A DNA stretch of 64,000 nt from assembly GCF_900452415.1 (NCBI RefSeq), contig NZ_UGNX01000001.1:930001-994000 (forward strand), in the 5' to 3' direction. A program made the translations under genes and the position numbers. Below are positions 55,493 through 64,000 of this stretch, piece by piece. The notes beneath the pieces were generated by a model. It ran no database searches. It worked only from the letters and a program-made list of their open reading frames with translations, and had not been told where the DNA came from. Position 1 is the stretch's first letter, and the number at the start of each line of letters is the position of its first letter. Source of the stretch: Legionella cincinnatiensis (GTDB taxonomy: Bacteria > Pseudomonadota > Gammaproteobacteria > Legionellales > Legionellaceae).

Positions 55493-56818
55493 TTAAGTGT
55501 ATTGAAGACTTTGACCAGACTCGTTTTTATCCAAATTATCATCTTTTGGGCTACCACTGTTCTGTACCTGAGTGGTGCCGAGATCAAGTTTCTTGTGACT
55601 GTCTGATGGCGCTGTTAATGAAATACAGCTTTTTTCTTGTTTCGCTGTTAGGTCTTTTTCAAGGGACTGGTTAAATCCATTAGCAAGGCCAGAGAACCCC
55701 CCAAATAATGCTCCTTTAATTGTACTTCCTATGGTTGAGAGTCCTTTTCCTTCCTGAAATCCTTCTGCCATGCCCTTTATAGAACCTTTTACACCTTCGC
55801 AGGTAGCGTTCACAAAGGCTTTAGATAGACTAAATAGTTTAGAGGGTAAATAAGTCTGAGAATCATCCAAAACAGCATTAAAATTTTTTGTTGCACTAAC
55901 CACATCGCTCCCTAATTTCTCTAGAGCTTTGGCTCCCTCTAAACCACCAAATTTTTGAGGAGAGTTAAAATCATGGATAACTTCTAATGCTGTATGCATT
56001 AATGCTGAACCTGCGCTCGTTAAAGATAAAACCCGTAATGAGCCTACAATTTCAGAACCTTTTTCTGGCTTACTATTTAATCGGCTTTCTAATTCAGATA
56101 AATATTTTCCTTCTTCCTTTAAAATTTCAATTCGGGCTTTATTGGCTTCAAGTGCAGGGTCTGATTTGTTTGCAATTTTTTTATAAAGTTCTAGGAGTTC
56201 ATTACCATGCTCTTGTCTAAGATTGTCAATCATTTTTTTCGCTTTTTTCTTATCATCCAGAAATGAATCTGCAAATCCTCTTGAGCCTCCTAATGCTGCA
56301 CCCATAGTAGCACCTTGGAGAACACCTCCCAGAGTTTTAGAAAACCCTTCATTTTCAACGAAACCTTGCCTTACTCCTTTAGCTGCTCCAGTCGCTGTAT
56401 CTAAACAAGTAGTTACAACTGATTTCATGCAAGTAAGCAATTTATTGCCTGCAGACCTAGACGTATCGAAGGTCATTTCGTTAAAAGTATCGCCAATACG
56501 CCTCGTTTCATTTGATAGTTTAGTTAAGAATGAAGGATTACTCTCTTTTGCCAGGAGTGTCAGCTTAACACTATCTACAAGAAAATTCGTTTTATCTAAG
56601 TTTTCTTTTATAGTTTGGAGCGCTTTTAAAGCCTCTTTCGGATTTGTTTCATTTAATTTCATTAAACGGGAAGTTTCTTTTTCTGTCTCTTCACATAAGC
56701 TATCAATATCTGTTTTCAATTGAATTGGTAAAGGAGAACTGACATCATCTGCTTGGGTTCTCAAACTGTTTCTAGCGGAATTGATTTGTTCTAATAATTC
56801 TTTTACATCAGAAGGCAT
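55493..56818 (-). CDS. Glycine-zipper repeat protein, candidate effector
   Basis: From the ATG at 56818 (AGGA upstream) the protein has 441 residues. It is a long helical protein with two related glycine-zipper segments: TGAAKGVRQGFVENEGFSKT then LQGATMGAALGGSRGFADSF, and KGSIKGMAEGFQEGKGLSTI then IKGALFGGFSGLANGFNQSL. These could insert in or bend membranes. The ends are polar (DDNLDKNESGQSLQYT). No family is known to me. The longer frame to 56920 has no start signal. Host-membrane targeting by a Dot/Icm effector is inference. Confidence 0.6.
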   Translation of the reverse strand: MPSDVKELLEQINSARNSLRTQADDVSSPLPIQLKTDIDSLCEETEKETSRLMKLNETNPKEALKALQTIKENLDKTNFLVDSVKLTLLAKESNPSFLTKLSNETRRIGDTFNEMTFDTSRSAGNKLLTCMKSVVTTCLDTATGAAKGVRQGFVENEGFSKTLGGVLQGATMGAALGGSRGFADSFLDDKKKAKKMIDNLRQEHGNELLELYKKIANKSDPALEANKARIEILKEEGKYLSELESRLNSKPEKGSEIVGSLRVLSLTSAGSALMHTALEVIHDFNSPQKFGGLEGAKALEKLGSDVVSATKNFNAVLDDSQTYLPSKLFSLSKAFVNATCEGVKGSIKGMAEGFQEGKGLSTIGSTIKGALFGGFSGLANGFNQSLEKDLTAKQEKSCISLTAPSDSHKKLDLGTTQVQNSGSPKDDNLDKNESGQSLQYT

Positions 56819-56948
56819 TACTATCCTGGTCACTAAAAATGCTATATGTAAATTATAGGATAAGTTTGATTTTGTCGCAAAAAGCGATGGTCTGTGTAAT
56901 TTTTTTATTAGGTTAAACAAGACTCACTTTTTGCGCGGATTTATAAAT

Positions 56949-57383
56949 CTATTGCAGTTGATGTGTATGTAACTCGCATCCTTTGGCCCGATAATCTCTA
57001 TAATGAGCACGGCTTTGTTCTTTGTCAGCCTCAATATTGAGAACTATTTCTATGATACGCCTGAACTTAGTATAAAAAGGAGGAATACTATTTGAAAGAT
57101 TCAACAAAATATCATTAAATCCTCTTGGCTCCCGCTCATATCCAATTTGTATTGGGGGTGGAGGCTCGGGCCCCTCGCCTTGCAGGTGATGAGGAATAAA
57201 GCTGTCTTCTTTGAAAGTCCATAAAAGTTCATCAAGAAATTCAGCATCTTGTTTGTTCGCGCACAAGACATAAACCTTATGTCCTTTAGCATAGGCTTTT
57301 TCTAAGAGGCGGCATGCGAGTAACCAACGAGCATTCTTCTGCTCATTGGCTAACAAGTAAAAATCAACGCGAATTGGCGGCAT
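56949..57383 (-). CDS. holC: DNA polymerase III chi subunit
   Basis: This 144-residue protein matches HolC: an N-terminal [20 protein letters not shown], then [20 protein letters not shown] and [18 protein letters not shown]. It links the clamp loader to SSB. Its start overlaps the end of pepA by 20 nt, the common pepA-holC arrangement. Confidence 0.92.
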   Translation of the reverse strand: MPPIRVDFYLLANEQKNARWLLACRLLEKAYAKGHKVYVLCANKQDAEFLDELLWTFKEDSFIPHHLQGEGPEPPPPIQIGYEREPRGFNDILLNLSNSIPPFYTKFRRIIEIVLNIEADKEQSRAHYRDYRAKGCELHTHQLQ

Positions 57384-58815
57384 GGCGTAATATTTGAATT
57401 AATAAAGGAACGGGTCTGCCAGTAGCATTACGATTTTTACCAAAAATCCAAGCAGTGCCTGCAATATCTATATGTGCCCAACGATATTTTTCGGTAAAAC
57501 GAGATAGGAAACATGCAGCAGTAATACTACTGGCTGTTCTATCAAAACCGGCATTGATCATATCTGCTAAAGGGCTTTCAAGTGCATCCTGGTACGCGTC
57601 ATCTAAAGGCATACGCCATACTCGGTCATTACTTTCTTTCGCGGCTTTTTCTATGAGCTGTGCTAACTCCTCATCTTGAGTCATAAACCCTGATGCAACA
57701 GTTCCTAGAGCGACAATAATTCCGCCAGTCAGAGTAGCAACATCAATGACAAATTCAGGTGTATAACGTTCTGCATAAGTGAGCGCATCGGCCAATACAA
57801 GACGGCCCTCCGCATCAGTATTGATAATTTCAACAGTTTGTCCTGACATGCTTGTAACAATGTCTCCTGATTTTACTGACGTACCGCTTACCATATTTTC
57901 AGCACTGGCAATTAAACCAATGACATTGATTGGAAGTTTTAGTAGAGCACAGGCTTTGATTACCCCTAGGACACTGGCCGCGCCACACATATCATATTTC
58001 ATTTCATCCATAGCATTAGCAGGTTTGATGGATAAACCGCCCGAATCAAAAGTGATGCCTTTTCCCACAAGAATAATCGGTGGATTATTTCCTGCTCCCT
58101 GATAGTGGATGTCTATAAGTTTTGGCGGTTGGGCTGAACCTTGGGCGACTGCTAATAATGTTTCCATACCCATTTCACGCATCTCTTCTGGACCCATTAC
58201 TCTACAGCTTATTTCTTGAGGAAATTCTTTTGCTAACTGAAGAGCTTGCTCACCAAGGTAAGTCGGTGTGCAAATATTAGCGGGCATATTCGCCAAGTGA
58301 CGAGTTAGCTCAATCCCAGTTGCAATGGCTTTACCTAGTTTTATACCGTGCTCACTGGCATTAGGTAAATAAAAAGTAATTGTTTCTAGTTGATGTGGTT
58401 TTACTTTTTTCTTTTTGAAGTCTAATAATTGATAACGTTGATTATCTATTAGGACAACCATCTGCTCCAGCTGCTGATCTGAAGAATATTCAGTCACTTG
58501 TGGTATGCATAAAGTTGCAGAGTTGATACGATGCTTGATTAAGGCACCCATTACCTCTGTTAAGCGTTTTTGTAACTGGTTCGCATTAAATTTTGCTTTT
58601 TCGCCACATTGTATTATTAATACACTTCCCTGGGAATTATGATGCCAAAGTAGGTCACCTGGTTCCGTTGCTTTGTGAATCAGTTTGCTCAGCAAACCAT
58701 GATGTTCTTTATCTATATTTAGAGCAAAATCAGCAAGCTCTATATCAGAAAAGACCCCAAGCACAAGGCATTCATTCGCAGATAAAGAGGGTTTAGAGGT
58801 TAATCCGTAATTCAT
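57364..58815 (-). CDS. pepA: Leucyl aminopeptidase PepA
   Basis: This 483-residue M17 enzyme has an N-terminal macro-like domain (residues about 1-165) and a catalytic domain with [33 protein letters not shown], and [20 protein letters not shown]. The two-metal ligands are intact. E. coli PepA also binds DNA in cer recombination; that role is not tested here. It is followed by holC. Confidence 0.95.
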   Translation of the reverse strand: MNYGLTSKPSLSANECLVLGVFSDIELADFALNIDKEHHGLLSKLIHKATEPGDLLWHHNSQGSVLIIQCGEKAKFNANQLQKRLTEVMGALIKHRINSATLCIPQVTEYSSDQQLEQMVVLIDNQRYQLLDFKKKKVKPHQLETITFYLPNASEHGIKLGKAIATGIELTRHLANMPANICTPTYLGEQALQLAKEFPQEISCRVMGPEEMREMGMETLLAVAQGSAQPPKLIDIHYQGAGNNPPIILVGKGITFDSGGLSIKPANAMDEMKYDMCGAASVLGVIKACALLKLPINVIGLIASAENMVSGTSVKSGDIVTSMSGQTVEIINTDAEGRLVLADALTYAERYTPEFVIDVATLTGGIIVALGTVASGFMTQDEELAQLIEKAAKESNDRVWRMPLDDAYQDALESPLADMINAGFDRTASSITAACFLSRFTEKYRWAHIDIAGTAWIFGKNRNATGRPVPLLIQILRHAANSR

Positions 58816-58831
58816 TTTATAATCCTAATCG

Positions 58832-59830
58832 TTAAACAGATGTTTTACAGTCTGTTAAAGGTTTTTGAGGCAATACCACTTGCACATTGATGCCCTTAAT
58901 CGTAGGGCTATTTAGCGCTTTTTCAAGGTAGTCAATCAGTGGAACATCAACTACTTTGCCATATTCGGATGAAGCTTGTCGAAAGTACAATTGTCCTTTA
59001 TCGCGAATCGCGAACCCTAAATGTGAAATATTTAATGAGGTTCCAATTTTTTGGCTGAGATCCCAATTAGGGCGGACTATTTCAATGATTGCGCCATTAG
59101 GAATTTGGGCAAATAAATGCATATTGGGTTTGTTTTTTTCAGGAAACAATGCTGCGAAGGGTAAATAAGGAACTCTTTCTGAGGTGATTTCCAATTTGGA
59201 ACCTTCATTTTTCAATTCAGTCAGGCGCTCCTCAGCAGTTTCTTTAGTCGCATTTTCTAATCTAATTGTATCAAGAGTTTTATAGGCGTACCAATTGGGT
59301 TTATTAATAACGGCCTCAGCAATTTTAGCCACTGACTGATGGTTTTGATCTTTGAAACTTAGGGTAATGTCTTTGAGGAGTCCTCTTTGTTGATTATTTT
59401 GATTCCAGTCTAAACCTGTAAAATGATTGCGTTGTATGTAAGATACATTTCCGTTTTTATAGCGTATATTTTTTACACATTGTTGAAAAGAAGTAAGTGA
59501 GTTTGCTAATGCCAAAGACAAAACGGTGTTGACATAAGTATCACAATCAAAGGCGTCAACCCTATATTGAGGAAATTGATCATACAATGCTTTGGGGCCT
59601 TCCCCCAACGAACCTAGTAAATAATGTACTCCTAAAAATTGACCACTGATCCAGTCAATTCTTGCGGGCATGGAATTATTCGGCATGCTATTTAGTCTGT
59701 GGTATAGTTCCTCTATTGAGGAGTTAGCCTGTTTTTCAGTAGCACTTGAGTCAAAAGTATAACCAACAATAGAAGTGCTCAAGCAGGTTAGAAATACCAA
59801 ATGTCTTAGAGGGTTAAATGTGTGCTTCAT
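58832..59830 (-). CDS. DUF1460 (NlpC/P60-like amidase) exported protein
   Basis: From M at 59830 the protein has 332 residues with a leader HLVFLTCLSTSIVGYTF. It fits DUF1460: ARIDWISGQFLGVHYLLGSL, YRVDAFDCDTYVNTVLSLAL with the catalytic Cys in FDCDTYV, then LNISHLGFAIRDKGQLYFRQ with the His. Such proteins cleave peptidoglycan peptides in the periplasm. The longer frame to 60091 overlaps the divergent spmA gene and is rejected as the start. Confidence 0.82.
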   Translation of the reverse strand: MKHTFNPLRHLVFLTCLSTSIVGYTFDSSATEKQANSSIEELYHRLNSMPNNSMPARIDWISGQFLGVHYLLGSLGEGPKALYDQFPQYRVDAFDCDTYVNTVLSLALANSLTSFQQCVKNIRYKNGNVSYIQRNHFTGLDWNQNNQQRGLLKDITLSFKDQNHQSVAKIAEAVINKPNWYAYKTLDTIRLENATKETAEERLTELKNEGSKLEITSERVPYLPFAALFPEKNKPNMHLFAQIPNGAIIEIVRPNWDLSQKIGTSLNISHLGFAIRDKGQLYFRQASSEYGKVVDVPLIDYLEKALNSPTIKGINVQVVLPQKPLTDCKTSV

Positions 59831-59897
59831 GAGTTTTTTCAATTTAAAACCAAAATAAAAAGTACATATTAACCTGTCCCAGAGGAGGGAAGCAAGA

Positions 59898-60503
59898 ATG
59901 CTGAATATAATTTGGCTAAGTATGATATTTATTTCCGTAATCGTTGGTATTATTGAAGGACGAATCGATGAAGTCGCCCGAGCTGTCACTGATTCTGCTA
60001 AATTAGGTTTTGAAATAGCTCTTGGTTTAGCAGGGATTATGTCTTTATGGTTAGGAATTATGTCCATTGCTACTGAATCAGGGTTGGTCACCCTATTAGG
60101 AAAGTTACTGCGGCCGATTTTAAAATGGCTCTTTCCTGATATCCCTCCCGAACATCCTGCTATGGGGGCTATGACGATGAATATCGCTGCTAATATGTTA
60201 GGGTTAGCGAATGCTGCAACTCCATTTGGACTTCAGGCAATGAAGGAACTGCAAACTCTGAATGAACATGCAAAGATTGCTACTAATTCTATGTGTACTT
60301 TTCTGGCAATTAATACGTCGAGTGTGCAACTCATTCCTGCGACTGCTATTGCGTATTTAGCGGCGAATGGGAGTACTAATCCTAGTGGGGTGATTGTTAG
60401 TTCTTTGATCGCAACAATAATTTCTACTGTTGTTGCCATTATTTCGGTAAAACAGTTAGCCAAATTACCCATCTTTCGTATTAAAAGGACAACGAGTTTA
60501 TGA
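59898..60503 (+). CDS. spmA: Spore maturation protein A-like membrane protein
   Basis: This 201-residue membrane protein has the nucleoside-recognition (Gate) fold: GFEIALGLAGIMSLWLGIMS, FPDIPPEHPAMGAMTMNIAA and LGLANAATPFGLQAMKELQ. The name comes from Bacillus; in non-sporulating bacteria the pair is likely a transporter of unknown substrate. It overlaps spmB by 4 nt. AGAGGAGG precedes the start. Confidence 0.92.
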   Translation: MLNIIWLSMIFISVIVGIIEGRIDEVARAVTDSAKLGFEIALGLAGIMSLWLGIMSIATESGLVTLLGKLLRPILKWLFPDIPPEHPAMGAMTMNIAANMLGLANAATPFGLQAMKELQTLNEHAKIATNSMCTFLAINTSSVQLIPATAIAYLAANGSTNPSGVIVSSLIATIISTVVAIISVKQLAKLPIFRIKRTTSL

Positions 60504-61036
60504 ATGAATTTGCCAATCAATTATCTAATTGGATGCTTTTAGCATTTGTGGTGGGTATTCCTTTATATGCTGCAGCAGTCAAGAAAATTAATGTATTTGA
60601 TGCGTTTATTGTTGGTGCAAAACAAGGTTTTGATACGATTTTAAATATAGTCCCTTATCTTATTGCGATGATAGTTGCTATTGGAATGCTACGAGCATCC
60701 GGTTTTTTTAGTTTAATGGCGAAATTACTGGCACCACTTCTTGCAATGATTGGTATGCCGCCTGAAGTATTACCTTTGGCTTTGATCCGACCGTTTTCTG
60801 GGAGTGCTTCAACTGGATTGATGGCAGAGTTAATTCATCAATATGGTGGCGATTCAATGATTGCTAAAATTGCAGCAACGATGATGGGAAGTACAGAGAC
60901 TACTTTTTACGTCATTGCAGTGTATTTTGGTTCTATAGGCATTCGTCGTACACGACATGCAATTCCTGCAGGATTATTAGCCGACTTAGCCGGTATTATC
61001 GCAGCAGTAATAATCTGTCGTTATTTATTTGGATGA
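60500..61036 (+). CDS. spmB: Spore maturation protein B-like membrane protein
   Basis: This 178-residue Gate-domain protein has GAKQGFDTILNIVPYLIAMI, RPFSGSASTGLMAELIHQYG and STETTFYVIAVYFGSIGIRR, typical of SpmB. It is the partner of the upstream gene (ATGA overlap). The C-terminal helices end PAGLLADLAGIIAAVIICRY. Substrate unknown. Confidence 0.92.
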   Translation: MNEFANQLSNWMLLAFVVGIPLYAAAVKKINVFDAFIVGAKQGFDTILNIVPYLIAMIVAIGMLRASGFFSLMAKLLAPLLAMIGMPPEVLPLALIRPFSGSASTGLMAELIHQYGGDSMIAKIAATMMGSTETTFYVIAVYFGSIGIRRTRHAIPAGLLADLAGIIAAVIICRYLFG

Positions 61037-61088
61037 CCCCCAGATTTTAGTTAGCTCTTTTGGTCTTACATTACCGTGAGTTTCAGAA

Positions 61089-63330
61089 AAAGAACTCCAC
61101 TCTCCATTTTGACTCGTTCAGCCTGAGGAGGAGCAAAATGCCCCGTCTCGAAGGCCTGGTATGCTTCTGTTAAGGCTTAGCGACAGCGCTATGCGCTTCC
61201 CCAGCCCGAACGATCTACGTGCAGAATCGATCTTTTTGGGAGGCTCTCTCAATTTTGGAGGCATAGGCATGGCTCGCAAAAATGAGTCCCCAGTCATTGT
61301 TTAGAGCCGTTCAGCCTGAGGAGGGGCAAAATGCCCCGTCTCGAAGGCCTGGTATGCTTCTGTTAAGGCTTCGAGACAGCGCTATGCGCTTCCTCAGCCC
61401 GAACGATCTACGTGCAGAATCGATCTTTTTGGGAGGCTCTCTCAATTTTGGAGGCATAGGCATGGCTCGCAAAAATGAGTCCCCAGTCATTGTTGAGAGC
61501 CGTTCAGCCTGAGGAGGGGCAAAATGCCCCGTCTCGAAGGCCTGGTATGCTTCTGTTAAGGCTTCGAGACAGCGCTATGCGCTTCCTCAGCCCGAACGAT
61601 CTACGTGCAGAATCGATCTTTTTGGAGGGCTCTCTCAATTTTGGAGGCATAGGCATGGCTCGCAAAAATGAGTCCCCAGTCATTGTTTAGAGCCGTTCAG
61701 CCTGAGGAGGGGCAAAAAGCCCCGTCTCGAAGGCTTGGAGGCTTCGAGACAGCGCTATGCGCTTCCTCAGCCCGAACGATCTACGTGCAGAATCGATCTT
61801 TTTGGGAGACTCTCTCAATTTTGGAAGCATAGGCATGGCTCGCAAAAATGAGTCCCCAGTCATTGTTTAGAGCCGTTCAGCCTGAGGAGGGGCAAAATGC
61901 CCCGTCTCGAAGGCCTGGTATGCTTCTGTTAAGGCTTAGCGACAGCGCTATGCGCTTCCTCAGCCCGAACGATCTATGTGCAGAATCGATATTTTTGGGA
62001 GGCTCTCTCAATTTTGGAGGCATAGGCATGGCTCGCAAAAATGAGTCCCCAGTCATTGTTTAGAGCCGTTCAGCCTGAGGAGGGGCAAAATGCCCCGTCT
62101 CGAAGGCCTGGTATGCTTCTGTTAAGGCTTAGCGACAGCGCTATGCGCTTCCTCAGCCCGAACGATCTACGTGCAGAATCGATCTTTTGGGGAGGCTCTC
62201 TCAATTTTGGAGGCATAGGCATGGCTCGCAAAAATGAGTCCCCAGTCATTGTTGAGAGCCGTTCAACCTGAGGAGGGGCAAAATGCCCCGTCTCGAAGGC
62301 CTGGTATGCTTCTGTTAAGGCTTAGCGACAGCGCTATGCGCTTCCTCAGCCCGAACGATCTACGTGCAGAATCGATCTTTTTGGGAGGCTCTCTCAATTT
62401 TGGAGGCATAGGCATGGCTCGCAAAAATGAGTCCCCAGTCATTGTTTAAAGCCGCTCAGCCTGAGGAGGGGCAAAATACCCCGTCTCGAAGGCCTGGTAT
62501 GCTTCTGTTAAGGCTTAGCGACAGCGCTATGCGCTTCCTCAGCCCGAACGATCTACGTGCAGAATCGATCTTTTTGGGAGGCTCTCTCAATTTTGGAGGC
62601 ATAGGCATGGCTCGCAAAAATGAGTCCCCAGTCATTGTTTAGAGCCGTTCAGCCTGAGGAGGGGCAAAAAGCCCCGTCTCGAAGGCCTGGTATGCTTCTG
62701 TTAAGGCTTAGCGACAGCGCTATGCGCTTCCTCAGCCCGAACGATCTACGTGCAGAATCGATCTTTTTGGGAGGCTCTCTCAATTTTGGAGGCATAGGCA
62801 TGGCTCGCAAAAATGAGTCCCCAGTCATTGTTGAGAGCCGTTCAACCTGAGGAGGGGCAAAAAGCCCCGTCTCGAAGGCCTGGTATGCTTCTGTTAAGGC
62901 TTAGCGACAGCGCTATGCGCTTCCTCAGCCCGAACGATCTACGTGCAGAATCGATCTTTTTGGGAGGCTCTCTCAATTTTGGAGGCATAGGCATGGCTCG
63001 CAAAAATGAGTCCCCAGTCATTGTTGAGAGCCGTTCAACCTGAGGAGGGGCAAAAAGCCCCGTCTCGAAGGCCTGGTATACTTCTGTTAAGGCTTAGCGA
63101 CAGCGCTATGCGCTTCCCCAGCCTGAACGATGTAAGTGTAGAATGGATCTTTATTGTTTTTTTGGAGATTCCCCTAAGTACCCAGAAAAATAAGGAGGAG
63201 CCCGTCATTATTTAGAACCGTTCAGCCTGAGGAGGGGCAAAATGCCTCGTCTCGAAGGCTTGGTATGCTCCTGTTAAGGCTTAGCGACAGCGCTTTGCGC
63301 TTCCTCAGCCCGAACGCTCCAAGTAGAGAG
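61089..63330. repeat. Tandem array of 193-bp palindromic units (about 12 copies)
   Basis: Units of 193 bp start near 61089, 61282, 61475, 61668, 61848 (after one 180-bp unit), 62041, 62234, 62427, 62620, 62813, 63006 and 63195. Each has the core CGTTCAGCCTGAGGAG to CTTCCTCAGCCCGAACG with internal hairpins GGGGCA/TGCCCC and AGCGC/GCGCT and a third arm from GTCTCGAAG; a linker with GGAGGCTCTCTCAATTTTGG follows. In most units the third arm reads cttagcgac instead of cttcgagac. The first and last units are the most diverged. The period is not divisible by three, and the many short open frames are by-products. Left and right flanks (61037-61088, 63331-63414) show no gene. Confidence 0.95.
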
Positions 63331-63414
63331 TCCGAGCAAAATGATTTTTTAGTTTAAATTTTGGGGGGATATCTCAGAACCCGAACGGTTCGATAAAGAT
63401 GCTATTTATTTTTT

Positions 63415-64000
63415 CTAGAGTTCATGGGATGCGCGATCTATAATGGGATGCTCTATTAATCGAGCTTTTTCACTAATATCCCTGCATTGAATCACATACA
63501 GTTGTTGATCGGCAATAATCCACTCAATATCCTGCGCTTTGCCAAATAAAGTTTCTAATTGACGTCCTAAGTGATATAAATCTTGGTATTGCTTCTTATT
63601 TAGTATATTTTTTTCACCTTGTTCATAGAAGGTTTGACCTTGTGCATTAATGTGTAATGATGCTAGAGCTCCATTACCTTCTGTTACTCCCTCAATTCCA
63701 TTACTTGCAACTTCAACGCACATTAAATCCGGAGTTTCACTTTCAGTAAATAATACACCACCCGCTTGTCCTTTAATGTAGGGTTGGATAATGAGATGTA
63801 AGTTTAATTCATTTTCTCCACTGTATTCTTTGACTATTGTACGCCTCTTTACCATGTTTTCCCATGAGGAGCAGATGGCTGAAATAAATTTGTCCATATT
63901 GTGGATATTGGCTTGAGAGTAAAATATCCCTGCATAACTGTAGGCACTTGAGTCTTCTACATTTGTTGATGAGCGTACAATAATCGGGGTATCTGTTGCT
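63415..64000 (-). CDS. PEP/pyruvate-binding (PPDK_N) protein, 5' end outside window
   Basis: The frame is open to the window edge, giving 195 residues. It begins with PIIVRSSTNVEDSSAYSYAG, matching the ATP-grasp region of PEP synthase and rifampin phosphotransferase (VRSSATAEDLPDASFAGQ), and has IIQPYIKGQAGGVLFTES and DIEWIIADQQLYVIQCRDIS. It stops about 20 residues after the ATP-grasp end, so the phospho-histidine and PEP-binding domains are absent, unlike full enzymes. The ATG at 63897 is internal, not the start. Its upstream domains decide its function. Confidence 0.82.
   Translation of the reverse strand, partial: ATDTPIIVRSSTNVEDSSAYSYAGIFYSQANIHNMDKFISAICSSWENMVKRRTIVKEYSGENELNLHLIIQPYIKGQAGGVLFTESETPDLMCVEVASNGIEGVTEGNGALASLHINAQGQTFYEQGEKNILNKKQYQDLYHLGRQLETLFGKAQDIEWIIADQQLYVIQCRDISEKARLIEHPIIDRASHEL

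Noticed and set aside
56223-56723. 166-codon plus-strand frame
   Set aside because: Antisense to the glycine-zipper protein gene, which has a ribosome binding site and coherent protein pattern.
59831-60091. 5' extension of the DUF1460 gene
   Set aside because: It reads antisense to spmA and precedes the signal peptide; the ATG at 59830 gives a proper leader.
61282-63215. Series of 69-76-codon frames starting MSPQSLF
   Set aside because: They recur only because the DNA unit recurs; the 193-bp period shifts the frame each time, they run through the palindrome, and none has a family or ribosome-binding context.
61089-63330. CRISPR array
   Set aside because: The unit is 193 bp with conserved linkers, not short repeats with unique spacers, and no cas gene is near.
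61089-63330. Integron attC cassette array
   Set aside because: Units are identical rather than flanking different cassettes, no integrase is near, and the core lacks clear attC simple sites.

Overview
The window looks like chromosomal DNA from a Legionella species, probably not L. pneumophila itself. It is AT-rich. It carries a Legionella-type phospholipase A with the exact PlaB catalytic spacing (S85, D203, H251), the enhA-enhB-enhC cluster, a LetA/GacA-type regulator followed by uvrC, and several long helical or repeat-rich proteins that resemble Dot/Icm effectors. The species assignment is inferred from these families, not from a database search.

Layout. 1-1453: the 3' part of a gene built from thirteen 90-bp repeats. 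1603-3042: small genes (DUF4286, GNAT acetyltransferase) separated by palindromic repeat elements. 3417-7613: a seven-gene Mrp/Mbh-type cation/proton antiporter operon. 7975-11986: a PHA synthase gene with a frameshift at an A9 tract, a membrane-anchored glutamate-synthase-like flavoprotein, DUF3175 and ChaB. 12076-16907 (minus strand): CvfB-like RNA-binding protein, PlaB, a TVP38-type membrane protein, a secreted thioredoxin-fold protein and a decayed exported-protein gene. 17657-26325: an accessory region ending at a tRNA-Pro gene, with an aldo/keto reductase, a dead resolvase, other gene fragments, an IS3-family element, a YhcG-type nuclease, a HigBA-like toxin-antitoxin pair, a stray copy of the higA tail and a group II intron remnant.

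26444-44860 is mostly conserved core: ispB, ychF, pth, rplY, then rplU-rpmA-obgE, a umuD with a vestigial umuC, dinB, phhA, letA, uvrC, enhABC and a SulP transporter. 44917-50090 returns to lineage-specific genes: a candidate effector with an acidic C-terminus, a coiled-coil protein, a second palindromic element and a nine-repeat pentatricopeptide (PPR) protein, before rpsT. 50498-61036 holds murJ, two M17 aminopeptidases, an intact IS66-type insertion with an 8-bp target duplication, a glycine-zipper protein, holC, a DUF1460 protein and spmAB. 61089-63330 is a tandem array of about twelve 193-bp palindromic units, followed by part of a PEP-synthase-like gene running off the window.

The most unusual signal is a repeat family at three places (about 1.97 kb, 48.0 kb and 61.1-63.3 kb). 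Its core can fold as an outer stem enclosing three hairpins, a cloverleaf. One arm differs in sequence between loci but keeps its pairing. Two loci are single copies inside different terminal inverted repeats; the third is a tandem array whose 193-bp period is not a multiple of three. This looks like a mobile or structural DNA/RNA element rather than coding sequence. Other points of note are the PHA synthase frameshift, the PPR protein, the duplicated palindrome in and after the YhcG-family gene, and the umuC deletion scar.
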